Shown: positions 7,975 to 16,262 of the stretch, piece by piece
Layout: every line of letters starts with the position of its first letter
Numbering within the stretch: position 1 is the first letter of the stretch
From: Limnohabitans sp. MMS-10A-192
GTDB taxonomy: Bacteria; Pseudomonadota; Gammaproteobacteria; Burkholderiales; Burkholderiaceae_C
Assembly: GCF_003063335.1 (NCBI RefSeq)
Contig: NZ_NERX01000002.1
Location: 372,001 to 436,000 of the forward strand
Length of the DNA: 64,000 nt
Reading direction: 5' to 3'
Program-made: the position numbers and the translations under genes
The notes under the pieces: model-generated
Database searches by the model: none
What the model was told of the DNA's origin: nothing
What the model saw: only the letters and a program-made list of their open reading frames with translations

Positions 7975-9456
7975 TCATTGTCGCTGGCGTTTGGCCACGG
8001 TGCGGGGGCTGTCGGTGTTGTTCGTGTCTCGGACCGTCCATTCCAGCAACTGGTCCAGCGCGGGCCGGGCTTGGTTGGCGTTGGGGTGGTTGATGATGGC
8101 CACCACCGCGTAACGCTGGCCGCTTTGGCCTTGCACATAACCGGCCACCGAGGCCACATCGCGCAAAGAGCCGGTCTTGAGCCAGGCCTGTCCGATCACG
8201 GGTGAGTTGGGGTTGCGATCGCGCAGTCTCGCGGCGGTGCCGTCCACCCCCGCCAAGGACAAGGAATTTTGAAACGCCGCCGCATGAGGTCCGCTGCTGG
8301 CCGCTTGCAGCAAGGCCGTCAGGGCCTGCGCGTTGCTGCGCTCTGTGCGCGACAGGCCCGAGCCGTTGTCCAGCACGGGCTCGGCTTGCCCCGGAAATTG
8401 CTGGCGCCACCACTGCAGCACCCGCAGGCGTGAGGCCTCAAAGCGCCCAGGCGCACCCATGTCGCTCGACAGCGTCAAAAACAATTGTTGCGCCATCACG
8501 TTGTTGGAAAACTTGTTGATGTCGGCGATCACCTCGCCCAATGGCAGCGAGGGGGCTTCGAGCAGCAGGCGCGCTTTGGCAGGCAGACTGCCGTAGCGCA
8601 CCTGGCCACCCAGCCGGTTGCCGGTGGCCAGCCACACGGCCTGGATGAGTTTGGCGCCATACACCTCGGGTGCGGGGTAAGCCACTGGCCATGGCCGCTC
8701 GCCACAGCTGGCCGGGTAAGTGCCTGCAAAGCGCACCTGATGGGCTTGGCTGAAGTCGGCGCGCAGCTGGCTGCGCCAGTCCTGGCAAGGGCCGTTGCCC
8801 ATGGGCACGGTACGAGGCGCATCGAACCCGGCCAAAGGCGGCTCCACCCGCACGCTCACTTGGCCCGTGGCAGCATCGGGTGTGAAGGTGTAGATCAGCG
8901 CCTTGAAGTTGAGCAGTAGCCCATCGGGGCTCACGTTGTAGGGGCGCAGGGGCTCGTCGTCAAACGCTTCGGTGCGCGGCGTGATCTCGAACACGCTGCG
9001 GTCGAGCACGATGTCGCCCCGGATGTCGCGCAGGCCCAAGGCGCTCAGCTGGGCCATCAGGTCTTGCAGCCGCTCGATCACCAGCTTGGGGTCGCCGCTG
9101 CCGCGCAGGATCAGGTTGCCTTGCAGCACACCGTCCTTGATCGGCCCATCGGCATAGACTCGGTTGCGCCAGGTGAAGTCCGGCCCCAGCAAGGACAAGC
9201 CCGCATAGGTGGTGATCAGCTTCATCACCGAGGCCGGGTTGGTGGCGACGTGCGCCCGGTGTGCCAGGCGTGGGGTGGCGCTGTTCAGGGGCGTGACTTG
9301 CACACTGATGGCCGAGGGCGGCACGTTGGCCTGGCGCAGCGCTTGCAGGGCGGCGGGCGGCAAGTCGGCGGCCATGCCAAAGGTGGCGTTGATGGCCAAA
9401 CCAAGGCCCATCCAGCCGCGCAAGAAAGGGTGTAAACCCGGGGATTTATTCTTCAT
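7975..9456 (-). CDS. dacB: D-alanyl-D-alanine carboxypeptidase/endopeptidase (PBP4, peptidase S13)
   Basis: PBP4 trims the terminal D-Ala of peptidoglycan peptides and cuts D-Ala-mDAP crosslinks in the periplasm. The 493-residue protein starts with a signal peptide (MKNKSPGLHPFLRGWMGLGLAINATFGMAA). All three penicillin-binding motifs are present: SVMK (Ser76, Lys79), SNN (Ser317-Asn319) and KTG (Lys427-Gly429). The long insert between motifs one and two is typical of family S13. An ATG six codons further upstream (9474) is possible, but this start gives the cleaner signal sequence. The SemiSWEET gene follows 4 bp after the stop. Confidence 0.95.
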   Translation of the reverse strand: MKNKSPGLHPFLRGWMGLGLAINATFGMAADLPPAALQALRQANVPPSAISVQVTPLNSATPRLAHRAHVATNPASVMKLITTYAGLSLLGPDFTWRNRVYADGPIKDGVLQGNLILRGSGDPKLVIERLQDLMAQLSALGLRDIRGDIVLDRSVFEITPRTEAFDDEPLRPYNVSPDGLLLNFKALIYTFTPDAATGQVSVRVEPPLAGFDAPRTVPMGNGPCQDWRSQLRADFSQAHQVRFAGTYPASCGERPWPVAYPAPEVYGAKLIQAVWLATGNRLGGQVRYGSLPAKARLLLEAPSLPLGEVIADINKFSNNVMAQQLFLTLSSDMGAPGRFEASRLRVLQWWRQQFPGQAEPVLDNGSGLSRTERSNAQALTALLQAASSGPHAAAFQNSLSLAGVDGTAARLRDRNPNSPVIGQAWLKTGSLRDVASVAGYVQGQSGQRYAVVAIINHPNANQARPALDQLLEWTVRDTNNTDSPRTVAKRQRQ

Positions 9457-9529
9457 GGATTGATCAGGCTTCATAAATTGATATGGCCCGATGGTGTTGA
9501 AATGTCAGCACAGTCTCTGTTTTGTCATC

Positions 9530-9622
9530 CCGGGCGAAGACCCGGGATCCAGTGTGCACCACTGCCAATCGCCATCGTCGGTGGCTCGCAGGGGATCCCG
9601 GATCAAGTCCGGGATGACAAAA
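9530..9622. repeat. Bipartite palindromic repeat (gtcatcccgg family)
   Basis: The outer arms ttttgtcatcccgg (9530-9543) and ccgggatgacaaaa (9609-9622) are exact reverse complements. Inside are two short hairpins, cccgggcgaagacccggg and atcccggatcaagtccggga. The same architecture recurs at 15949-16143, 19901-20441 and 60460-60528. It lies in the gap between the divergent dacB and EamA genes, beside their promoters. Confidence 0.8.
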
Positions 9623-9707
9623 AACCACAGATTTGCCTCGACAGTTTCAAACTGCACTGGGCCAATCCAGTGGAGTCTAACGGTCAGTTTCGCTTCGAGT
9701 GGGCCGT

Positions 9708-10685
9708 ATGATCGACGCCATGCGATTTTCTTCACGAACCGTGGGCTTGGCCTCGGCAGTCATCACGGTGCTCATCTGGACCGGTTTCATCGTCATTGCG
9801 CGGGCTTCGGCCTCGCGCGGTTTGTTGCCGCTGGACATTGCGCTGGCCCGCATTTTGGGCGCCAGTGCGGTGCTGTTGCCCTGGGCCTGGTGGCTCATGC
9901 GTCCGGCCCGCCAACGCGGCGAGCCGGTGGGCTCATTGTTTGGCTTGTCGCCACTGCCTTGGGGGCAGACGGTGCGTGCCGGTTTCTTTGGCGGCTTGCT
10001 CTACGCCGTGTTGGCCTACAGCGGCTTCTTTTTTGCGCCCGCAGCGCATGCCTCGGTCCTGATGCCGGGCAGCTTGCCTTTGTGGACCACCTTGCTGGCC
10101 TGGTTGGTCTTGCGCGAAAAAATTCCCAACAGCCGAGTGCTGGGCCTGGGCTTCATTGTGTTGGGTGACTTGTTGGTCGGCGGCGTGAGCTTGCTGCGCG
10201 CCTTCGATGGCGGTGATGTCTGGAAGGGCGATGTGCTGTTCATGAGCGCGGCCTGCTGCTGGGCGGCTTACAGCGTCACGGTGCGCCGTTATGGGCTGGA
10301 CGCGGTGCGTGCCACCATGGCCATCACCGCTTTTGCTTTTGTGTTTTTTGTGCCCACCTATGCGCTGTTGACGATCACGGGTGCCTTGCCCACGCATTTG
10401 CCGCAAGCGCCATGGTCCGAGATTCTGTTTCAGACCGCCTTTCAGGGCGGCGGCTCGGTGGTGATTTCGGGCATCACCTTCACGCAGATGGTGCGTCACT
10501 TTGGCCCCGTGCGCTCGACCATGATCACGGCCTTGGTGCCGGGCTTGTCGGCTTTGGGTGCCGTCTGGTTTTTGGGTGAGCCCATGCACTGGAACTTGCT
10601 GGCCGGGCTGGCGCTGGTCACCGGCGGTATTTTGTTTGGGGTGCGACAGGCCAAGCCTGTGCCCGCAGCGGGAGCCAAGGCATGA
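9708..10685 (+). CDS. EamA/DMT-family permease
   Basis: A 325-residue inner-membrane protein with about ten hydrophobic helices in two similar halves, as in the drug/metabolite transporter superfamily. It begins near TM1 (VGLASAVITVLIWTGFIVIARASA) and shows the EamA-type stretch FFFAPAAHASVLMPGSLPLWTTLLAWLVLREKI, with its counterpart in the second half (TMITALVPGLSALGAVWFLGEPMHW). A GTG at 9699 and an ATG at 9720 are other possible starts. Its last four bases overlap the tsaB start, so it heads a four-gene unit. The substrate is unknown and it has no evident link with the tRNA and repair genes behind it. Confidence 0.85.
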   Translation: MIDAMRFSSRTVGLASAVITVLIWTGFIVIARASASRGLLPLDIALARILGASAVLLPWAWWLMRPARQRGEPVGSLFGLSPLPWGQTVRAGFFGGLLYAVLAYSGFFFAPAAHASVLMPGSLPLWTTLLAWLVLREKIPNSRVLGLGFIVLGDLLVGGVSLLRAFDGGDVWKGDVLFMSAACCWAAYSVTVRRYGLDAVRATMAITAFAFVFFVPTYALLTITGALPTHLPQAPWSEILFQTAFQGGGSVVISGITFTQMVRHFGPVRSTMITALVPGLSALGAVWFLGEPMHWNLLAGLALVTGGILFGVRQAKPVPAAGAKA

Positions 10686-11434
10686 GCCCGACCACGCCCG
10701 AGTTGCGCTGGCTGGCGTTTGACACCAGCACCGATGTCTTGTCTTTGGCCGTGGCCCGGGGCGACCGTGTGTGGATCCAAACCTTGCCCGGTGGCGCGCA
10801 GTCGTCGAGTGGGCTCATCCCCGCCGTGCTGAGCATGCTGGCCGAGGCGGACATGCCTTTGGCCTCGGTCACCGCCATCGTGTTTGGCCGTGGGCCAGGG
10901 TCTTTCACTGGTTTGCGCACAGCCTGCGCTGTGGCGCAAGGCTTGGCGTTTGGCGCCGACGTTCCTGTGCTGCCGGTCGATACTTTGCTGGCCGTGGCAG
11001 AAGAGGCGCGTTGGCAGCGTGTGCAAGGCGGTGCAGCCGATGCCGATCTGTCGGTGCTGGCCCTGCTGGACGCCCGCATGGACGAGGTTTACAGCGCGGC
11101 TTACCAATGGTCTGCAGCCGGACAGTCCTGGCAAGGCGTATCGGCCCTGCAGGTCAGTGCGCCTGAAAATGTGCAGTCCAGCGCCTCTGTGTTGGCGGGC
11201 AATGTGTTTGAAGCTTATGGCCCGCGTTTGAACATGCCAGGCGAGCGCTGCGTGGCTTTGCCCACAGCGGCGGCCTTGCTGCGCCTGGCCCCTGCCCTCT
11301 GGGCGCAAGGCCTGGCTGTGCCGGCCGAGCAAGCCATGCCCTTGTACATCCGCGACAAAGTGGCCAACACCACCGCCGAGCGCGAAGCCATGAAAGCCCA
11401 GGCTGCTGCGGCCAAGGCGGCTTCAAACCCATGA
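10682..11434 (+). CDS. tsaB: tRNA threonylcarbamoyladenosine biosynthesis protein TsaB
   Basis: TsaB is the scaffold partner of TsaD and TsaE in the complex that puts threonylcarbamoyl on A37 of tRNA. The 250-residue protein has the ASKHA fold start LRWLAFDTSTDVLSLAV and the signature VFGRGPGSFTGLRTACAVAQGLAFGADVPVLPVDTL, but as usual for TsaB it lacks the metal site of TsaD. It overlaps the upstream permease and the downstream rimI by four bases each, so translation is coupled. The tsaB-rimI order is common in proteobacteria. Confidence 0.95.
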   Translation: MSPTTPELRWLAFDTSTDVLSLAVARGDRVWIQTLPGGAQSSSGLIPAVLSMLAEADMPLASVTAIVFGRGPGSFTGLRTACAVAQGLAFGADVPVLPVDTLLAVAEEARWQRVQGGAADADLSVLALLDARMDEVYSAAYQWSAAGQSWQGVSALQVSAPENVQSSASVLAGNVFEAYGPRLNMPGERCVALPTAAALLRLAPALWAQGLAVPAEQAMPLYIRDKVANTTAEREAMKAQAAAAKAASNP

Positions 11435-11928
11435 GTGCTGCGATGCCTTCCGCCCGTCAGCAACCCACTGAAGCCATCCGCAACGCGGTGACCTTGCGGA
11501 CCATGACGCCCGAGAACCTCGATGCGGTCATGGCCATCGAGCAGGCCGCCTACAGCCACCCTTGGTCACGCGGCAATTTCCGGGATTCATTGAACCCGCT
11601 GTTCGATGCCCAATGCCTGTGGCTGGGCGATGAACTGCTGGGCTATTTTTTGGGCATGCATGGCGTCGAAGAAATGCATTTGCTCAACATCACCGTGGCG
11701 CCTGCCCGCCAGGGCGAGGGCTGGGGCCACATGATGCTGGAGGCCTTGTCGCTGATCTCGCGCAACGTGGGCGCGCAAACGCTGTGGCTGGAGGTGCGCC
11801 AGAGCAACGCCCGCGCCTTGCAGGTTTACGAGCGCTACGGTTTTGTGCGTGTGGGCCTGCGCAAGGATTACTATCCTGCAGACCGCCAGCAGCGTGAACA
11901 CGCGGTGGTGATGAGTTTGAAGCTGTGA
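11431..11928 (+). CDS. rimI: Ribosomal protein S18 alanine N-acetyltransferase
   Basis: A GNAT-family acetyltransferase of 165 residues, by context and sequence RimI, which acetylates the N-terminus of ribosomal protein S18. The acetyl-CoA-binding region reads LNITVAPARQGEGWGHMMLEAL, and the C-terminal motif is NARALQVYERYGFVRVGLRKDYYP, typical of RimI. About 25 N-terminal residues precede the fold start TLRTMTPENLDAVMAIEQAAYSHPWSRGNF. The start overlaps the tsaB stop by four bases. Its 3' end runs into the uracil-DNA glycosylase gene. Confidence 0.93.
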   Translation: MSAAMPSARQQPTEAIRNAVTLRTMTPENLDAVMAIEQAAYSHPWSRGNFRDSLNPLFDAQCLWLGDELLGYFLGMHGVEEMHLLNITVAPARQGEGWGHMMLEALSLISRNVGAQTLWLEVRQSNARALQVYERYGFVRVGLRKDYYPADRQQREHAVVMSLKL

Positions 11929-11939
11929 ACGGATTTGTG

Positions 11940-12830
11940 ATGAGCGACCCCACCCGATTTGACCTGGACGACCGCCAACGCGCCATGCTGGCCGAGATGG
12001 GCGTGCGCGTGTGGTGGCCGCAAAGCCCTGCGACGACCGAGGCCGAGCCTGTGGCACAGCCTGAGCCCGTGGCCGCTGTGGCCACTTCGGCGTCTGCGGT
12101 GCAAGCGCCTGCAGCGGCAGGCGTGTCGGGTGATGCAGCGGGCGCTGTTGCGCGTGCTGCGCAGCCTGTGGCCCCAGCGCCTGTTTCTCCCGCATCTGTT
12201 GCCCGCCCGGCGCTTGCAACACCGGTGCCCGCGGTGCCCATCAAGCCTCTGGCCGAAGGCGTGGACCGCATGGATTGGGCCGCGCTGCAAGAAACCGCGG
12301 CGGCGTGCCAAGCCTGCGATCTGTGTGCGCAGCGCAAAAAATCTGTCTTTGGCGTAGGCGACCCACAGGCCCCATGGATGGTCATTGGCGAAGCGCCAGG
12401 CGAGGAAGAAGACCAAGCGGGCGAACCTTTTGTGGGCCAGTCGGGCCAACTGCTCGACAACATGCTCAAGGCGGTGGGCTTGAGCCGCAAGGCGCAGGGC
12501 GAAGGCGGTGTTTACATTGCCAACGCCATTAAGTGTCGCCCCCCGGGCAACCACAACCCCACGCCGCAAGAGCTGGCCACCTGTGCGCCTTATCTGGCGC
12601 GGCAAGTCGCTTTGGTGCAGCCCAAAATCATCTTGCTCATGGGCCGTTTTGCCGTGCAATCGGTGCTGCAAACGACCGAGCCCATCGGCAAGCTGCGCGG
12701 CCAGGTGCACAGCCACCAGGGCGTGCCGGTGGTGGTGACTTATCACCCCGCCTATTTGCTGCGCAACCCCGCCGACAAGGCCAAGGCCTGGGCCGATCTG
12801 GTGCTGGCGCTCAAGACGGCGCAGGGCTGA
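11940..12830 (+). CDS. Uracil-DNA glycosylase, family 4 (Fe-S)
   Basis: This repair enzyme removes uracil from DNA. The catalytic part (from about residue 115) has the family-4 features: CQACDLC with Cys123 and Cys126, the water-activating loop GEAPGEEEDQAGEPFVGQSGQLLD, the cluster-binding KCRPPGNHNPTPQELATC, and the TYHPAYLLR motif near the end. Two cysteines of each pair would bind a 4Fe-4S cluster. About 100 residues at the N-terminus are Ala/Pro/Val-rich and low in complexity, so they are likely a flexible extension. A GTG at 11925 is an alternative start overlapping rimI; the ATG at 11940 was preferred. Confidence 0.93.
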   Translation: MSDPTRFDLDDRQRAMLAEMGVRVWWPQSPATTEAEPVAQPEPVAAVATSASAVQAPAAAGVSGDAAGAVARAAQPVAPAPVSPASVARPALATPVPAVPIKPLAEGVDRMDWAALQETAAACQACDLCAQRKKSVFGVGDPQAPWMVIGEAPGEEEDQAGEPFVGQSGQLLDNMLKAVGLSRKAQGEGGVYIANAIKCRPPGNHNPTPQELATCAPYLARQVALVQPKIILLMGRFAVQSVLQTTEPIGKLRGQVHSHQGVPVVVTYHPAYLLRNPADKAKAWADLVLALKTAQG

Positions 12831-12858
12831 AGCCCGCGCCTCATTCGAGTGCCTGTGT

Positions 12859-13407
12859 TCAGGCCCTCACGATGAGGTCCGGCAATTCATTGGGGCTATG
12901 GGCACCGTCCGCCACCGGGCAATGCGCCACCAACAGCGCTGACGCGGCTGCCAGGGCTTGCGTCAGGCCGTCTTCGAAATCACCTTGCTGCAAGGGCTGG
13001 CGCAAAGCCTGCAACACCGCTTGCCAATGGGCTTCGCTGGTGTGCCGCATCAGGCCCCTGTCGGCCACGATTTCGATGCGGCGCTCGGCCAGCAAGAGGT
13101 AAATCAGCACGCCGTTGTTGTGCTCGGTGTCCCAGACCTGCAGCCGCCCAAACCAGGCCATGGCGCGTTGGCGCATGACCGCAGACAAGGGCGCCTGCCG
13201 ACCGGCGCGCCACGCATAGCTCAGCGGCCATGCGCCTTCAATGCACACCACCAGCTGACCGGCATGCCTTTGCTCGCTGGCCCGCACACGCCGGGTCAGG
13301 CGATCGACCATGTCGTCGGGCACGGCTTGCCAGGCGGCACGTTCGCTTTGCCACAGGTGGCGCCAAAGCCGCAGCAGCCATGGCCACAGGGATTCACGTT
13401 CAGTCAT
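12859..13407 (-). CDS. TPM-domain protein (second TPM gene of lemA cluster)
   Basis: A 182-residue protein with a TPM fold (about residues 35-155). Recognisable segments are GQLVVCIEGAWPLSY, RQRAMAWFGRLQVWDTEHNNGVLIYLLLAERRIEIVADRGL and WQAVLQALRQPLQQGDFEDGLTQAL. It has no signal peptide, and its N-terminus (ESLWPWLLRLWRHLWQSERAAW) is amphipathic, so it may sit at the inner face of the membrane. The start codon overlaps the stop of the upstream TPM gene (TGATG), so the two are translationally coupled. The exact function is unknown; TPM domains have been reported as phosphatases or assembly factors. Confidence 0.83.
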   Translation of the reverse strand: MTERESLWPWLLRLWRHLWQSERAAWQAVPDDMVDRLTRRVRASEQRHAGQLVVCIEGAWPLSYAWRAGRQAPLSAVMRQRAMAWFGRLQVWDTEHNNGVLIYLLLAERRIEIVADRGLMRHTSEAHWQAVLQALRQPLQQGDFEDGLTQALAAASALLVAHCPVADGAHSPNELPDLIVRA

Positions 13408-14348
13408 CACCAGCCTCCCGAGGCGCCACCGCCGCCACCGTCTCCGCCACCCCCCGATGACATGCCGCCACCGCCGAAACCGCCACTGCCGCCACTACCG
13501 AAGCCACCGCCACCGAAGCCGCCTCTATCACCCCAAGCACCGCCTGAGTGGCCGCCCCAGCCGCCGCCATGGCGTGCGCCCGTGACCGGCAGGCCCCGGC
13601 TGAGCAGGCCGCCAAAAAAGCCGATCAACCCGGCCAGCACCGCCATCCAGGCGCGTTGTGTGATTTGCCAGACCAGAAAGCTCGCCGCAGCAGCCCCGAC
13701 CAAGGCGCCGATGCGTTGCCCCAACATTCGGCGCAGCACACCGGTGATGAGCGGCGCCACCACCAAGAGCAGCATGGCTGCCTCCACGATGTCGAACTCG
13801 TCGATCTGCGGGCGAGGGGGCGGTGCGGTGGGGTCAGGCAGCGCCTCGCCCGTGATGCGGGCTTGCAGCTGCGTCAGCGCATCGCGCAGGCCACCGGCAT
13901 AGTCACCGCGCCGAAAGGCCGGCACGATCTGCTGGTCAATGATGCGTTTGGCCACCACATCGGGGATGGCCCCTTCCAGGGTTTTGTAGGGCGCGATCCG
14001 CACGCGGCGGTCTTGCAGCGCAGCGACCAGCAACAAGCCGTCGCCCACACCTGCGCGGCCCAGCTTCCAGGCTTCGGCCACACGCTGGCTGTAATCGGCA
14101 ATGTCTTCAGGCGCCGTGGTGCTCACCAGCAAGACCACGATTTGCGCGCCGCGCTCGCGTTCAAAAGCGGTGAGTTGCTGCTCGAGCGCAGCCGCATCGG
14201 ATGCGGTCAGCGTGCCCGTTTCGTCCATCACGTGAGCCCGCAAGGCGGGCACCGTTTGCAGGCCTGCAGTGTCGGCAGCCCAGCACGGCAACACCAGCCA
14301 GCAGCAGGCCAGTGCGGCGCTCAGCCAGCGCCCAAGGCGCCGGGGCAT
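13407..14348 (-). CDS. TPM-domain membrane protein, YgcG-like
   Basis: A 313-residue envelope protein: signal peptide (MPRRLGRWLSAALACCWLVLPCWA), an extracytoplasmic TPM domain (about 35-165, with HVMDETGTLTASDAAALEQQL and GDGLLLVAALQDRRVRIAPYKTLEGAIPD), two to three hydrophobic segments at about 185-250, and a Gly/Ser-rich tail of about 60 residues ending GGGGGASGGW. This is the YgcG (DUF2143-type) layout, and pairing with LemA is the usual context. The start overlaps the lemA stop (TGATG). The role is unknown, possibly assembly or quality control of membrane proteins. A GTG three bases upstream is an alternative start. Confidence 0.88.
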   Translation of the reverse strand: MPRRLGRWLSAALACCWLVLPCWAADTAGLQTVPALRAHVMDETGTLTASDAAALEQQLTAFERERGAQIVVLLVSTTAPEDIADYSQRVAEAWKLGRAGVGDGLLLVAALQDRRVRIAPYKTLEGAIPDVVAKRIIDQQIVPAFRRGDYAGGLRDALTQLQARITGEALPDPTAPPPRPQIDEFDIVEAAMLLLVVAPLITGVLRRMLGQRIGALVGAAAASFLVWQITQRAWMAVLAGLIGFFGGLLSRGLPVTGARHGGGWGGHSGGAWGDRGGFGGGGFGSGGSGGFGGGGMSSGGGGDGGGGGASGGW

Positions 14349-14953
14349 CACTTGCCGAAGTCCACTTTGGGCGGTGCCGAGATGGCCGCCTCGTTGGCCA
14401 CCGAGAAGTTCGCTTTCGGTTTGTAGCCCATGACCATGGCGGTCAGGTTGGTCGGGAAGCTGCGCGCCAGCACGTTGTAGTCCTGCACGGTCTTGATGTA
14501 GCGGTTGCGCGCCACGGTGATGCGGTTTTCCGTGCCTTCCAGCTGCACGCGCAGATCGGCAAAGCCCTGGTTGGCCTTGAGGTTGGGGTAGTTTTCAGAA
14601 ACTGCCATCAAGCGCGACAAGGCACCACTCAAAGCCCCTTGTGCGGCCTGGAAGTTCTTCATCGCCTCGGGGTCTTTCAGGGTCTCTGGCGTGATCTGAA
14701 AGCTGGTGGCCTTGGCACGCGCCTCGACCACCTTGGTCAGTGTTTCCTGCTCGAAGTTGGCCTCGCCCTTGACGGTGGCCACGATGTTGGGGATCAGGTC
14801 CGCCCGGCGTTGGTACTGGTTGAGCACCTCCGACCAGCCCGATAGCGACTGCTCATCCAGGCGCTGGAAGTCGTTGTAGCCGCAGCCCGTCAGGCTCAGT
14901 GTGCTGACCAGCGCCATGCCGCCCAGCAGGCGACGCAAAGAAGTTTGAAACAT
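14348..14953 (-). CDS. lemA: LemA family lipoprotein
   Basis: A 201-residue LemA protein. The N-terminus MFQTSLRRLLGGMALVSTLSLTGC carries a lipobox with Cys24, so this copy is probably a lipoprotein. The core helices show LNQYQRRADLIPNIVATVKGEANFEQETLTKVVEARAKA and AQGALSGALSRLMAVSENYPNLKANQGFADLRVQLEGTENRI, the family hallmark, then NRYIKTVQDYN. A GGGGGA ribosome site lies at the right distance from the ATG. It heads a three-gene minus-strand unit with two TPM-domain genes. LemA function is not settled. Confidence 0.93.
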   Translation of the reverse strand: MFQTSLRRLLGGMALVSTLSLTGCGYNDFQRLDEQSLSGWSEVLNQYQRRADLIPNIVATVKGEANFEQETLTKVVEARAKATSFQITPETLKDPEAMKNFQAAQGALSGALSRLMAVSENYPNLKANQGFADLRVQLEGTENRITVARNRYIKTVQDYNVLARSFPTNLTAMVMGYKPKANFSVANEAAISAPPKVDFGK

Positions 14954-15002
14954 GGTGATCCCCCGTTTGTTGAAATGTTTGAGAAAACTATAGCATTGGG
15001 TT

Positions 15003-15893
15003 TTAGCTGGATGCGGCTGGTCGTTGGGGCCAGAGCACTGCCGCGATCGACACCATCATCAAACCCACGGCGGCCCAGTCTTGCCAGTGCAGCACTTCGC
15101 CCAGCCACACGGCGCCACTGAAAACACCCAGCACCGGGATCATCATCACGCTGAGTGTTGAGGCGACGGGCGGCAGGCTGCGCGCCAAATAAAACCAGGC
15201 CGCTTGCGCAAAGCCAAACACCAGCAAGGCATTGAAGACGATCGCCCCCCAGGTGGCCTCAGATGGCGCATGCCACTGATCGCGCTCCAGCAGCACGGCC
15301 AGCACGCTCATCACCACCGTGGTCAGGGTCGCCATCCAGAAAGCAATCGTCAGCGTGGACACCGGCATCTTGGTGCGGCGCAGCAGCTGTGTGCCCAGCG
15401 CCCAGGTGCTGGCCGCCCCCAAAGCCAGGAACACGCCGACCGGCTTGCCGCTCAGGTTGGAGATCTCGTGCCACAGCAGCAGGACCACGCCCACCGATGC
15501 CGCCGCCACACCGCCCCAAGCCCGCTTGGCCAGCCGGTCCCCGAACACCAGGGCCCCCAGTGCGGCCGAAAACATGGGCATGGTGTAGCTCAAAATCGCA
15601 GCCCGTCCGCTGGACAGCGACTGCACGGCCACGATGATCAGGCTGTGCCAGAAAACCATGTTGAAGGTGGCCAGCGTCAGCAGTTCGCGCCAATGTTTGC
15701 GCTCGATGCGAAACGACACGCCTTGGGCCAACAGCACCAAGCCCAGCACCGGCGTGCCCAACAGCATGCAGATGGTGCGAAAGGTCAATGGCGGAAAGCC
15801 GGTGACGCCGATTTTCATGATCGGCCAGTTGAAGCCCCAAACGAGGGTGAGCAGGACCAGAACGGTCCATTGGCGGGGGGAGAGTTTGTGCAT
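15003..15893 (-). CDS. EamA/DMT-family permease
   Basis: A 296-residue membrane protein with about ten helices in two EamA halves: VLVLLTLVWGFNWPIMKIGVTGFPPLTFRTICMLLG in the first and LPPVASTLSVMMIPVLGVFSGAVWLGEVLHWQDWAAVGLMMVSIA in the second. The stretch GRAAILSYTMPMFSAALGALVFGDRL is typical of DMT exporters. ATG codons at 15902 and 15893 and a TTG at 15932 are possible starts, none with a clear ribosome site. Its 3' end lies 50 bp from the lemA start, so it may read into the lemA unit. The substrate is unknown. Confidence 0.85.
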   Translation of the reverse strand: MHKLSPRQWTVLVLLTLVWGFNWPIMKIGVTGFPPLTFRTICMLLGTPVLGLVLLAQGVSFRIERKHWRELLTLATFNMVFWHSLIIVAVQSLSSGRAAILSYTMPMFSAALGALVFGDRLAKRAWGGVAAASVGVVLLLWHEISNLSGKPVGVFLALGAASTWALGTQLLRRTKMPVSTLTIAFWMATLTTVVMSVLAVLLERDQWHAPSEATWGAIVFNALLVFGFAQAAWFYLARSLPPVASTLSVMMIPVLGVFSGAVWLGEVLHWQDWAAVGLMMVSIAAVLWPQRPAASS

Positions 15894-15948
15894 GACCGGC
15901 ATCTTATAGATCACACCCCGTGAAGTCTGCAAATGTCAGATCCCATCC

Positions 15949-16143
15949 GTCATCCCGGGCCTTTAATCTGTTATCCCGAACTTTCAGTTTGTCCCGAACT
16001 TTTAGTTTGTCCCGAACTTTTAGTTTGTCCTGGACTTTCAGTTTGTCATCCCGGACTCGATCCGGGATCCACTGCACGCAACCAGCATTTGTAAAGGTCA
16101 GCGCTGCACACTGGATCCCGGGTCTCCGCCCGGGATGACAAAA
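15949..16143. repeat. Palindromic repeat with embedded 18-bp tandem array
   Basis: This fills most of the 369-bp gap between the EamA gene and pyrF. It starts with gtcatcccgggc (15949-15960). Tandem copies of an 18-bp unit follow (15981-15998, 15999-16016, 16017-16034) flanked by 20- and 21-bp variants (15961-15980, 16035-16055). It closes with the hairpins ccggactcgatccgg and cccgggtctccgcccggg followed by gatgaca. It is related to the repeat at 9530-9622. No gene was seen in it; the remaining 120 bp up to pyrF hold no clear feature. Confidence 0.8.
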
Positions 16144-16262
16144 CAAAGGGCCGCACTGCGCAATGGATACCTCTTCTTCGCCCGGGACGACACAAACAGG
16201 GGCTGTGCTGAAATTTCACCCCACCGGGCCGGATCCATCGCCCCCGTCTTTAAAATGGGCCC

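Noticed and set aside
15904-16146. Minus-strand frame with repeated DKLKVR peptide
   Set aside because: The peptide repeat is the 18-bp DNA tandem array read in frame, not a protein repeat.
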